Below the pieces are notes generated by a model that saw only the letters and a list, made by a program, of their open reading frames with translations, had not been told where the DNA came from and did not search any database. A DNA stretch of 11,405 bases, taken from the NCBI GenBank assembly GCA_018266965.1, contig JAFDZJ010000080.1, positions 1-11,405 on the forward strand. Direction: 5' to 3'. The position numbers and the translations under genes were made by a program. The DNA is from Bacteroidota bacterium (GTDB taxonomy: Bacteria > Bacteroidota > Bacteroidia > Flavobacteriales > Weeksellaceae). Below are positions 1-6,958 of the stretch, piece after piece. Within the stretch, counting starts at the first letter, position 1; each line of letters begins with the position of its first letter.

Positions 1-306
1 CAAATTGTAAAAAATTATCCTGCAAGAGGAGCGATTGCAATTTGGAGGCACCCTAACACTTCTACTAAAACAAAAAGAAATCCACCAGTAGATGGATTTA
101 GGAAATATAAATATGAAGGTGCTGGGCATACTGGTTTTGTAACAGAATTTGACCCAGATATAGCAAAACAAACTATGAAAACCATTGAAGGAAATACTCC
201 AACAGGATTTCTTAAAGATGGTGTAAAAATAGTAACAAGAAATAAAAAAGCAGAAGGAGATTTTGAAGTAGTTGGCTTTTTGATACCCTTTCCAAAAAAA
301 CAATAA
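1..306 (+). CDS. C-terminal part of a CHAP-type amidase/peptidase-like protein (5' truncated)
   Basis: Frame 1 is open from the window edge to a TAA at 304-306 and gives 101 residues; the start lies upstream of the window. The segment GAIAIWRH, then about 27 residues later GHTGFVTEFD, then MKTIEGNT and GFLIPF, follows the order seen in the second half of CHAP (NlpC/P60-like) domains: a 'GAIVVW' strand, the 'GHxG' strand carrying the catalytic histidine, a 'TIEGNT' strand and a final 'GFI' strand. The catalytic cysteine would lie in the missing N-terminal part. CHAP proteins are usually peptidoglycan amidases or endopeptidases. The stop is 12 bp before the next gene, so the two are probably co-transcribed. 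What precedes the domain (LysM, secretion module or signal peptide) cannot be seen. The CHAP call rests on motif order only and is moderately secure. Confidence 0.6.
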   Translation, partial: QIVKNYPARGAIAIWRHPNTSTKTKRNPPVDGFRKYKYEGAGHTGFVTEFDPDIAKQTMKTIEGNTPTGFLKDGVKIVTRNKKAEGDFEVVGFLIPFPKKQ

Positions 307-318
307 AATCCTTATATC

Positions 319-1041
319 ATGAAATTTAAAAATTTACCCAAAAACATTACTGATACTACTGCTAATAAAATAGCTGAAGTAGTTAGTGTATTCGAAAACG
401 GAAAAAAATCCGGTGGTTATGATGAGTATGTTGCCTACAAAGACAAGTTATACAAAGGCAGTTATTACAGACAAATTACCTACGGAAGATTCCAAACAAC
501 AGAATTTGGTAATTTGAAAAAACTGATTGAAATGTATATTTCTGCAAAAGGAATATATGCAGATTTTTTTAAAAAATATGTTGAATCTATTGGAAATATT
601 TCAAATGACATTCCACAATCTTTGTACTTAGATGTTACTTTTGTGGGGAAATTAAAAGATGCTGGAAAGAATGACCCAATAATGCAAAAAGTTCAAGAAG
701 ATTTTTTTGATTTGTTTTATTTTCAACCTGCTTTGCATTGGTTTATTGCTAATGGATTTACAAAAGAACTTTCGTTATTGGTTATTTTCGATAGCTATGT
801 ACATAGTGGTGGCATAAAAGAATCTTTGCGTAATCAATTTTCGGAATACCCACCAATTATGGGAGGTAATGAACAGAAATGGATAACCCAATATGTTGCA
901 GTACGACATGCCTGGCTCTCCAATTACGAAACCAAAGAAGTAAGAGCTTCTGCTTATAGAACACAAGTTTTCAAAAATCTCATTTTTGATAATAACTGGG
1001 ACTTACAGAAACCATTTGTTGCACAAGGAGTTAAATTTTAA
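319..1041 (+). CDS. GH46 chitosanase/lysozyme-fold glycosidase-like protein
   Basis: This 240-residue protein is about the size of a mature GH46 chitosanase. Compared from memory with Streptomyces N174 chitosanase, several blocks line up in order. A segment at 19-27 ending in VFEN matches the ELVSSAEN block, which makes Glu26 the candidate general acid. ITYGRFQTTEFGNL (53-66), followed by a helix, matches the 'GIIGF..GTGDML' block. IMQKVQEDFFDLFYFQPAL and LLVIFDSYVHSGGI match 'FQQAQNDERDRVYFDPAV' and 'FAYYDAIVMHG'. Asp35 or Asp42 could be the second catalytic acid. GH46 enzymes cut beta-1,4-glucosamine polymers; lysozyme-fold relatives cut peptidoglycan. No signal peptide is visible, so the protein is either cytosolic or exported by a leaderless route (for example as a contractile-injection effector), or it acts after lysis. 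It sits 12 bp after a CHAP-like gene, so a cell-wall target is plausible. The substrate is unknown. Confidence 0.55.
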   Translation: MKFKNLPKNITDTTANKIAEVVSVFENGKKSGGYDEYVAYKDKLYKGSYYRQITYGRFQTTEFGNLKKLIEMYISAKGIYADFFKKYVESIGNISNDIPQSLYLDVTFVGKLKDAGKNDPIMQKVQEDFFDLFYFQPALHWFIANGFTKELSLLVIFDSYVHSGGIKESLRNQFSEYPPIMGGNEQKWITQYVAVRHAWLSNYETKEVRASAYRTQVFKNLIFDNNWDLQKPFVAQGVKF

Positions 1042-1052
1042 AAATACATATT

Positions 1053-1262
1053 ATGAAAACTAAATTTTTATTATTTGCCTTTTTAATTTTTTCTTTATGC
1101 AATGTGCAACTTACTTCATATTGGAAAAACCCTTGCTCATCCACGAAAACAAGATTTACGCAATCGGCACAGACTGCATCAATTATTCCTAATTTGACGG
1201 AATGTATAGCCAAAGAAACAAATCCGTTTTACCAACACCCCACACTAACTTCAAAAATTTAA
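1053..1262 (+). CDS. Small secreted protein of unknown function, possibly frameshifted
   Basis: The intact frame encodes 69 residues starting with a clear signal peptide (MKTKFLLFAFLIFSLCNVQ), 11 bp after the previous stop and 4 bp before the next start, so it fits the operon. The part after the signal peptide (SYWKNPCSSTKTRF...) is unlike normal protein and resembles an out-of-frame reading. In the -1 frame, 1121-1189 reads LEKPLLIHENKIYAIGTDCI, with NYS and a TAA at 1190-1192 following; its codons (GAA, CAC, AAC, ATC, GGC, GAC) look natural. That frame then stays open to a TGA at 1268-1270 that overlaps the next gene's ATG. One extra base in the A-run 1125-1129 would join the signal peptide to this frame. 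It may be a decayed gene, a sequencing error in the homopolymer, or a genuine 69-residue protein. No function can be assigned. Confidence 0.4.
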   Translation: MKTKFLLFAFLIFSLCNVQLTSYWKNPCSSTKTRFTQSAQTASIIPNLTECIAKETNPFYQHPTLTSKI

Positions 1263-1266
1263 GAAA

Positions 1267-3201
1267 ATGAAAAAATATCTACTACTTGCGACAATTATTC
1301 TGCAGACAACTTTTTTGTTTGGACAATCTTCAGATTGGGGACCATGGACAAATGTGTCCTGTTTTAGAGGTATTCAATATAGTGTGTTGAACAAAGGATA
1401 TAGTAAAATTACTAATAGTTATTGGTGGAATGTAAGATGGAGAAATAATTATAACGAGCCAGTAAGCTTTGACGGTGAAGTTATAATTGACGGAGAAAAT
1501 TCTCTTCACGGTAGATTTGGAGCAATAAAACCAGGTGGAATAGAACATTACACAGAACTACCATATAAATCAAGTTCAACCCATTTTACTGTACGAGTTA
1601 ACAGTGTTTGTTTTAGTACTAGTTGGGCAGGTTGTTCTGAAAGTTTAGAAGGATGGCCTAATTATGCAGAATGTGATAATGGCACACCAAATTACAAGTT
1701 CAACAAAAAAGTAACTAATAACAACTCTCCAACTAATTCTTCATCCAACAGTTCAAATTCATCTGAAAACTTACCTGATTTAGTTAGAGAAATTAATGAG
1801 AAATGTAGCAAACTCCAACAATTAATTCAAGAAAAAAATAATGGGAATGTTACGGGTAGTTATAATTCGATTTGTGCAGTAAATAAAACTTGGGACAAAT
1901 CACAAATTCCATCTTTAAAAATTGCAATTGGTAAAATAAATAATGATATAGAAAATTTGAATGGTAAGAAATCTACTTCGGAAGATTTATCCCAATTAGT
2001 TAATGAACTCAATGGTCTATGTTCAGAAATTGGAAGTATCAACAGTCCAACTGCGGTTTCGGTGGGGAAAACAAATTGTCCAAGCGGACAGGTTTATGAC
2101 CAAAAGGATATTCCAAGGCTAAAAACCCAAATTAACAATATAAAAAATGCTTTGGGTGCCAGTAAAAAAGAAGAAGAAAATATTAAAAGACTTGCAGAAG
2201 AACAAAAAGAAAAATATAACTCTGCAATAGAAAAAGGAGATAGTGCAATGCAAAATGGAGATTATGCAAGTGCGATGTCCTATTACCAAAATGCACAACA
2301 ATATGCTTCTACCGATTCTGAAAAATCTATTGCCCAACAAAAGTATAACCAAGCTTTTGAAAAGAAAAAAGATGCGGAAAGAAAAGAAAGGATAGAGAAG
2401 CAAAAGAAAACCGATGATAACGAAAACATCGCTTACGCAAGTGCATCCGCAGCTACAATATCTGCAATGTCTTTATTCGAAGATTCGCCTAGTTTAGGAT
2501 TTAGTTCCGGTAAAATATACATGGGACTTAATATGGAGAAAATTCCTATAATTTCTAATAACACAAGTCCCTATCATATTAACAAGTCGTATATAGAAGC
2601 ACCATTAAGACCTGGTTTCGATATGGGATTAATTGTAGGTATTGCTAATAATAAGAAAATATCATTATACATTAATCCAAAATTCAGCTATAACCTAAGT
2701 GCATTGTCCGAAGGTACCAGCGGTGGAAATATGGAATATGGTGTTTCGGCTTTGCTTAGAGGAAATTGGAATAAAGATATTCCTTGGAAATTGTATATTG
2801 AAGGTGGGTATATAAAAAGAGTTGGTAGTTTTCATTATGATGCAGATGCTGCCGCTAAAAGTAGTGGAGCTACTACAAAAACAGATGATGTAAGAGATGG
2901 AGAATTCAATTATTCTGTTATAAGATATGGTGGAGGTATAATGTTTCATACTATTGAAGATGATGATGAATATGTGGTAAAAGCTGGTGTTTTTTATGAC
3001 AAACCTTCCTTTTTTCCAAAAGATGTAAAACCAGTTATTGGTTTCACACTTCAAGGAATGATGAGTAGTTTGGGAACGCTAGAAATAAATTATTCTCCAA
3101 ACTACTTTATAGGAGGCAATTTACTCTACCCAAGTATGTTAGAGAAAGAGAATAAATCATATTTCGGAATTAAATTTACTAGGACTGGAAGACTTTGGTA
3201 A
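1267..3201 (+). CDS. Exported multi-domain protein with cysteine-containing repeats, helical region and probable C-terminal outer-membrane barrel
   Basis: I do not recognise a named family over the full 644 residues. Residues 1-20 are a signal peptide ending in LFGQ. Residues about 21-145 form a beta-rich, Trp- and Cys-containing domain (Cys32, 115, 123, 136), which suggests disulfides. Residues 151-167 are an Asn/Ser-rich linker. Two related units follow: 169-233 (LPDLVREINEKCS ... IPSLKIAIGKINNDIENL) and 241-297 (LSQLVNELNGLCS ... IPRLKTQINNIKNAL), with paired cysteines Cys180/203 and Cys252/271. Residues about 300-383 are charged and helical, with a TPR-like repeat (YNSAIEKGDSAMQNGDYASA) followed by a coiled-coil-like stretch. 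From about 412 the sequence alternates strands and turns and ends in YFGIKFTRTGRLW, consistent with a small outer-membrane barrel; the barrel call is inference. The protein probably spans the periplasm and outer membrane. It lies 34 bp upstream of a lipoprotein gene that may be a partner. Confidence 0.6.
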   Translation: MKKYLLLATIILQTTFLFGQSSDWGPWTNVSCFRGIQYSVLNKGYSKITNSYWWNVRWRNNYNEPVSFDGEVIIDGENSLHGRFGAIKPGGIEHYTELPYKSSSTHFTVRVNSVCFSTSWAGCSESLEGWPNYAECDNGTPNYKFNKKVTNNNSPTNSSSNSSNSSENLPDLVREINEKCSKLQQLIQEKNNGNVTGSYNSICAVNKTWDKSQIPSLKIAIGKINNDIENLNGKKSTSEDLSQLVNELNGLCSEIGSINSPTAVSVGKTNCPSGQVYDQKDIPRLKTQINNIKNALGASKKEEENIKRLAEEQKEKYNSAIEKGDSAMQNGDYASAMSYYQNAQQYASTDSEKSIAQQKYNQAFEKKKDAERKERIEKQKKTDDNENIAYASASAATISAMSLFEDSPSLGFSSGKIYMGLNMEKIPIISNNTSPYHINKSYIEAPLRPGFDMGLIVGIANNKKISLYINPKFSYNLSALSEGTSGGNMEYGVSALLRGNWNKDIPWKLYIEGGYIKRVGSFHYDADAAAKSSGATTKTDDVRDGEFNYSVIRYGGGIMFHTIEDDDEYVVKAGVFYDKPSFFPKDVKPVIGFTLQGMMSSLGTLEINYSPNYFIGGNLLYPSMLEKENKSYFGIKFTRTGRLW

Positions 3202-3235
3202 TTTAACTTATTGTATTAATTTTAAAATAAATATC

Positions 3236-3811
3236 ATGAAAAATATATTTTTAATCTCTGTGTTCCTATTAAGTTTGCTTTGTATTAATTGTAGTGATGA
3301 AAGCAGAATAGAAGGACTTGTTTTCTCGGACAATATTGTCGTAAACAATATTAATAAGGAAATTGTTATAGTTCCCAATTCGAATGTTTCAACTTTAATT
3401 TCAATGGATATCAATGGTAAGACTCAAGTTTTTAGTATTGATTATACTCAATATAAAAATAATGGTATTGTCAATCAGTACATAGTTAAATTAAATGTTC
3501 CATTGCCAATGGGAGTTATGAAATCCAATGGAGATGCAGTGTATAATCTAAAATTTGGAGATCAAATTGGTACAAATGGAGGGTATTTTAACGGTTATTT
3601 TTCTCTATTACAAACTTTAAACGGAAATACTACAAACAATGCTGCCAATACAGTAAAACTCAACGAACCTTTTTATATTGGTTTTAACACCAACAAAGGC
3701 TCTGAAAACGCTGCTTATGGATGGATACAAGTTACTATAACTTTCGATAAAATTACAATTTCTTCTTATGGATACCGAATGCTAAAACCCCTTTCAGCGG
3801 GCGAAAAATAA
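3236..3811 (+). CDS. Putative surface lipoprotein with C-terminal YGWI-type beta-sandwich
   Basis: The 191-residue product starts with a lipoprotein signal peptide (MKNIFLISVFLLSLLCIN) followed by Cys19. The residues just after the cysteine, SDES, are acidic and resemble the lipoprotein export signals reported in Flavobacterium and Capnocytophaga, so display on the cell surface is possible. The rest is beta-rich with no helix or catalytic motif. The C-terminal part contains NAAYGWIQVTITF, then KITISSYGYRML and a final AGEK. This resembles the 'hYGWIRL ... tIlgwAYe ... AGe' pattern seen in many secreted beta-sandwich proteins of Bacteroidota and Planctomycetota. The gene lies 34 bp after the 644-residue exported protein with no visible promoter or terminator between, and a strong terminator follows, so it is the last gene of that operon. 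The function is unknown; binding or scaffolding is more likely than catalysis. Confidence 0.65.
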   Translation: MKNIFLISVFLLSLLCINCSDESRIEGLVFSDNIVVNNINKEIVIVPNSNVSTLISMDINGKTQVFSIDYTQYKNNGIVNQYIVKLNVPLPMGVMKSNGDAVYNLKFGDQIGTNGGYFNGYFSLLQTLNGNTTNNAANTVKLNEPFYIGFNTNKGSENAAYGWIQVTITFDKITISSYGYRMLKPLSAGEK

Positions 3812-3856
3812 GTTATTTTTTTCATAGAAACTACTGGATTTTCAATTGTAGTTTTC

Positions 3857-3890
3857 AGAAGTTGCCTCATCAAAGGCAACTTCTTTTTAT
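3857..3890 (+). terminator. Rho-independent terminator of the first operon
   Basis: AGAAGTTGCC (3857-3866) and GGCAACTTCT (3875-3884) form a perfect 10-bp stem with an 8-base loop, TCATCAAA. A T-run (3884-3888, then AT) follows directly. It lies 45 bp after the lipoprotein stop and closes the operon that enters from the left edge. Confidence 0.85.
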
Positions 3891-3918
3891 TGTGTACTAA
3901 AATACCGAAAAAGGGTAA

Positions 3919-3949
3919 TTGTTTTCAATCTACAAATCAATCAATTTTG
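3919..3949 (+). promoter_or_regulatory. Possible promoter of the T9SS delta-60 protein gene
   Basis: TTG at 3919-3921, a 20-base spacer and CAATTTTG at 3942-3949 match the Bacteroidota pattern TTG-N17-23-TAnnTTTG except for C in place of the first T. It would leave a leader of about 57 bases before the ATG at 4013. The preceding terminator at 3857-3890 means the gene needs a promoter in this gap, but this match is imperfect. Confidence 0.35.
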
Positions 3950-4012
3950 TATAGGTAAATCTCAATTTATTATTATGAAATATTAATACGATTAACTAAA
4001 AAAAATCAAATC

Positions 4013-5485
4013 ATGAAAACAATCTACACCTTTATTTTTTTTCTTGCACAAATATTTGTTACTGCACAAGATGGGGTTTTGGACACTTCGTTTGGAAACA
4101 GTGGAATAAAAACATTTGCCAATTTAGGACAAATCTACGATGCGAAAATGCTTCCCAACGGGCAGTTTTTTATCGTGGGAAAAACCTTTACCAGTGGCGA
4201 AAACGCTTCCTGTTTGATAGCCAAATTCAATAGCGATGGTACTTTGGACTCTTCGTTTGGTACTGGTGGAAAAGTACTTTCAACCTACGGCGATCAAGAC
4301 GAAGGTTACAACAAAATAACTTTTACCTCCGACAACAATATCATATTATCTACAACTTTGGGTAAACTCATCCGTATGACAAGTAATGGAAATTTGGATA
4401 CATCATTTGGCAACCAAGGTATAGCCAATTTTGCACACACCGTAAAGATTTTGCCCAACGGAAAAATTATTACTAATGTTAGAACTTATACACCAGCAAA
4501 CGCACTTACCAAGATTTATCAATTTACCAACAATGGGATTTTGGACAATGCCAATTTCGCATCTCCCAACGGATATATTTCTATTGATAGTCAGTATCAA
4601 AATGTCGCTTGTATAGGTATTGATACTTTTTCCGATGGTAAAATAATTAGCGTTGGAGAAGTACAAGCGGCAAGTTATTTCAAAAGAATATATAAATTAA
4701 ATCCTGATGGAAGTACCGATGCTGGATTTACCTATAACAACAACAACGGTTTTGGAAACGCAGGAAACATAAGGACAATGCTAGTCTATCAAAACAAATT
4801 GTATTTGGGAGGCAGATATACAAGTTTCAATATCGCTAGACATAATCCAGACGGAAGTTTGGATACCTCGTTCAACACAACAGGTTACAATGCAACCAAT
4901 GTTACCGAAACTGTACAAGGTGTAAGCGATGCACAAAGCATGGCAGTACAATCCGATGGCAAAATTATTTTGGCAGGATGTAGCAAAACAACTAGTTCTA
5001 GCTTGGATTACAACTCCAAATTTACCATGGTACGATACAATACCAATGGAACTATCGATACCACTTTTGGTGCTACTGGTATTACTAGGACTTTGGTAAA
5101 TGGTAACATGTTTGCTGGAAACTGTATGATATTGCTTACTCCGAGTAACAATAAAATTTTGATTATTGGAAATACAAATTATTCTACTAGTAACAAGCAA
5201 GATTTAGCAATTGCACAATACAAAAATGATAGTTTTTTAGGTAGTGTAGATGCTACTTTTCCTAAAAAAAATCTAATATTATATCCCAATCCTACAGCAT
5301 CAAATCTTTATTTTTCCCAAGAATTATCCAACATTACAATTTATGATGCTATTGGACGAAAAGTATTCTATCAACATGAAAAAACCAAACAAATTAATAT
5401 AGAAAAGTTGCCAAAGGGCAATTATTTGTTACAAACTATGGATTCTGAAAACAGAAAAATTTCAAAGAAAATCATCAAAAACTAG
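4013..5485 (+). CDS. T9SS-exported delta-60 repeat (beta-propeller-like) protein
   Basis: The 490-residue protein has a signal peptide (MKTIYTFIFFLAQIFVTAQ). Its body contains about seven copies of the delta-60 repeat motif (DGxLDTSFGxxGxx): near residues 20, 75, 125, 174, 231, 280 and 346. The first, second, third and seventh are well preserved and the fourth and fifth are degenerate. Between them are alternating strands of the type LPNGQFFIVGKT and QSDGKIILAGCS, consistent with a propeller or related beta fold. Residues about 420-490 form a type IX secretion C-terminal sorting domain: LILYPNPTASNLYF, ITIYDAIGRKVFY, LPKGNYLLQT and a basic end KISKKIIKN. After outer-membrane passage this domain is normally removed and the protein is released or anchored to the surface. 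No catalytic motif is visible. The protein appears to be a single-gene unit, with terminators on both sides. Confidence 0.88.
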   Translation: MKTIYTFIFFLAQIFVTAQDGVLDTSFGNSGIKTFANLGQIYDAKMLPNGQFFIVGKTFTSGENASCLIAKFNSDGTLDSSFGTGGKVLSTYGDQDEGYNKITFTSDNNIILSTTLGKLIRMTSNGNLDTSFGNQGIANFAHTVKILPNGKIITNVRTYTPANALTKIYQFTNNGILDNANFASPNGYISIDSQYQNVACIGIDTFSDGKIISVGEVQAASYFKRIYKLNPDGSTDAGFTYNNNNGFGNAGNIRTMLVYQNKLYLGGRYTSFNIARHNPDGSLDTSFNTTGYNATNVTETVQGVSDAQSMAVQSDGKIILAGCSKTTSSSLDYNSKFTMVRYNTNGTIDTTFGATGITRTLVNGNMFAGNCMILLTPSNNKILIIGNTNYSTSNKQDLAIAQYKNDSFLGSVDATFPKKNLILYPNPTASNLYFSQELSNITIYDAIGRKVFYQHEKTKQINIEKLPKGNYLLQTMDSENRKISKKIIKN

Positions 5486-5509
5486 TAATCTTAATTTTTT
5501 TCATCGGAG

Positions 5510-5541
5510 GCTACCTACAATTGTAGGTGGCTTTTATTTTT
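5510..5541 (+). terminator. Terminator of the T9SS protein gene
   Basis: GCTACCTAC (5510-5518) pairs with GTAGGTGGC (5523-5531) around the loop AATT, with one T-G pair, and is followed by the T-rich tract CTTTTATTTTTG. It lies 24 bp after the stop codon of the upstream gene. Confidence 0.8.
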
Positions 5542-5550
5542 GTAAAAAAC

Positions 5551-5583
5551 AAAAAAACTATCCATAAAGCTGGATAGTTTTTT
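5551..5583 (-). terminator. Terminator of queA (bidirectional hairpin)
   Basis: AAAAAACTATCCA (5552-5564) and TGGATAGTTTTTT (5571-5583) form a perfect stem with a 6-base loop, TAAAGC. Read on the minus strand the hairpin ends in a T-run (complement of the A-run at 5551-5557), 22 bp beyond the queA stop. The same hairpin also has a T-run on the plus strand, so it can work in both directions and back up the adjacent plus-strand terminator. Confidence 0.8.
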
Positions 5584-5605
5584 CTGAAATATTTTGAAAG
5601 ATAAT

Positions 5606-6655
5606 TTACAAAATCAACATTGCATCTCCATAGGTGGAAAATTTGTATTTCTCCTTTATTGCTTCACTATAAGCTCTCATCAGCAAATCTCTTCCTGCAA
5701 AAGCAGCTACCATCATCAAAAGTGTAGATTTTGGCAGATGGAAATTACTAATCATAGCGTTGGCTACACCAAAATCATGTGGTGGGAAAACAAATTTGTT
5801 AGTCCAACCATGAAATGCAGAAACCCTTTTATTAGAGGACACAGATGTTTCCAAAGTTCGCATAGTAGTGGTTCCTACTGCACAAATTCGTCTTTGTTCT
5901 TCAGCAGCTTTATTGATTATTTCTGCATTTTTCTCATCAATAAATGCTTCTTCGGATTCCATTTTGTGTTTACTAAGGTCTTCAACTTCTATCGGGTTAA
6001 AAGTTCCCAATCCTACATGCAGAGTAACTTCCGCAAAATCAATACCTTTTATTTCCAATCTTTTCATAAGATGTTTGGAGAAATGTAATCCTGCAGTAGG
6101 TGCTGCAACAGCTCCTTCTACTTTGGCATAGATAGTTTGGTATCTTTCAGCATCTTCGGGTTCCACTTCCCTGTCAATAGCTTTTGGTAATGGAGTCTGC
6201 CCTAGTTCTTTTAGTTTTTTTCTAAACTCTTCATACGAACCGTCATACAAAAAGCGGAGTGTTCTACCTCTGGAAGTTGTATTGTCTATTACCTCGGCTA
6301 CCAATGATTCGTCTTCTGTAAAAAATAATTTGTTGCCAATTCTAATTTTTCTAGCAGGATCTACCAAAACATCCCAAACACGGGTTTCGCTATCCAATTC
6401 TCTCAACAAGAAAACTTCTATTTGGGCACCTGTTTTTTCTTTGTTACCATACAATCTTGCAGGAAACACTTTGGTATTATTGAATACAAACAAATCTCCT
6501 TCATCAAAATAATCAATCACATCTTTGAAAAGTTTGTGTTCTATAGTTTCGGTTTTTCTATTTACCACCATCAATCTAGACTCGTCTCTGTGAGCAGCAG
6601 GGTGCAATGCCAACAATTCTTCTGGTAGTGTAAAATTAAAATCAGATGTTTTCAT
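5606..6655 (-). CDS. queA: S-adenosylmethionine:tRNA ribosyltransferase-isomerase
   Basis: QueA transfers and isomerises the ribosyl part of S-adenosylmethionine onto 7-aminomethyl-7-deazaguanine in the tRNA anticodon wobble position, making epoxyqueuosine; it acts in the cytoplasm. The 349-residue length is normal for the family. Characteristic segments are present in order: an N-terminal FTLPEELLALHPA, then RDESRLMVV, DLFVFNNTKVFPARLYG (54-70), the conserved EGAVAAPTAGLHF (180-192), LHVGLGTFNPIEVEDL (212-227), AVGTTTMRTLET (259-270) and ISNFHLPKSTLLMMVAAFAG (302-321). The start codon gives the expected MKTSDFNF N-terminus. The gene is alone on the minus strand, with its own promoter upstream and a hairpin terminator downstream; no other queuosine genes are in the window. 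Nothing in the sequence is abnormal. Confidence 0.97.
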   Translation of the reverse strand: MKTSDFNFTLPEELLALHPAAHRDESRLMVVNRKTETIEHKLFKDVIDYFDEGDLFVFNNTKVFPARLYGNKEKTGAQIEVFLLRELDSETRVWDVLVDPARKIRIGNKLFFTEDESLVAEVIDNTTSRGRTLRFLYDGSYEEFRKKLKELGQTPLPKAIDREVEPEDAERYQTIYAKVEGAVAAPTAGLHFSKHLMKRLEIKGIDFAEVTLHVGLGTFNPIEVEDLSKHKMESEEAFIDEKNAEIINKAAEEQRRICAVGTTTMRTLETSVSSNKRVSAFHGWTNKFVFPPHDFGVANAMISNFHLPKSTLLMMVAAFAGRDLLMRAYSEAIKEKYKFSTYGDAMLIL

Positions 6656-6740
6656 TATTATTCGATATTATTGTAAAATTATTTTTGTTAAAAGATTAAG
6701 AATTACTCATGCAAATAGATTGAATTCTCAAAATAGTTTG

Positions 6741-6772
6741 CAAATATACAATCCAGAGATAGGGGTTGTCAA
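6741..6772 (-). promoter_or_regulatory. Promoter of queA
   Basis: On the minus strand, TTGACA (complement of 6767-6772) is followed by TATATTTG (complement of 6741-6748). This is a full match to the Bacteroidota -7 element TAnnTTTG with a TTG 21 bases upstream, and also close to a classical TTGACA/TATATT pair with an 18-base spacer. It predicts a leader of roughly 80 bases before the queA ATG. Confidence 0.6.
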
Positions 6773-6950
6773 GTTTTTGTATAAATTATTTTTTTGTTAT
6801 TAGAATTAATTTCTATACAAAATTATCAATCAATAGAAATCATTGCCTATTCCTAAATATTACGGGGAATTATATGTTTTTAACACAAACAAAACCAAGA
6901 AAAACTATCAAAAAATTTATCCAATATTTTCATTAAAAAAAACAAAAGTT

Positions 6951-6958
6951 TAAATTTG
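6951..6958 (+). promoter_or_regulatory. -7 element of the GH109 operon promoter
   Basis: TAAATTTG is an exact match to the Bacteroidota -7 consensus TAnnTTTG and lies 61 bp before the GH109 ATG, in the only gap from which the three-gene operon could start. There is no good TTG at the expected -33 position (TTT at 6928-6930), so the promoter may be weak or need an activator. Confidence 0.5.

Noticed and set aside
1125..1132. Programmed -1 frameshift at GAAAAAC
   Set aside because: The heptamer is not a canonical X-XXY-YYZ slippery site and I see no stable downstream hairpin; gene decay or a homopolymer error explains it more simply.
2695..3054. 119-residue minus-strand ORF inside the 644-residue protein gene
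   Set aside because: It is antisense to the barrel-like region with no start signal or domain; it reads as a shadow frame.
4781..5200. 139-residue minus-strand ORF inside the T9SS protein gene
   Set aside because: It is antisense to well-supported delta-60 repeats, and its Cys/Ile/Ser-rich sequence shows no domain.
4013..5260. Delta-60 repeats considered as a DNA-level tandem repeat
   Set aside because: The similarity is in the protein motif only; nucleotide copies differ and are unevenly spaced.
5594..6088. 164-residue plus-strand ORF opposite queA
   Set aside because: It lies wholly antisense to a clearly real queA, begins next to the terminator and has Cys/Phe/Ser-rich translation typical of a reversed coding sequence.
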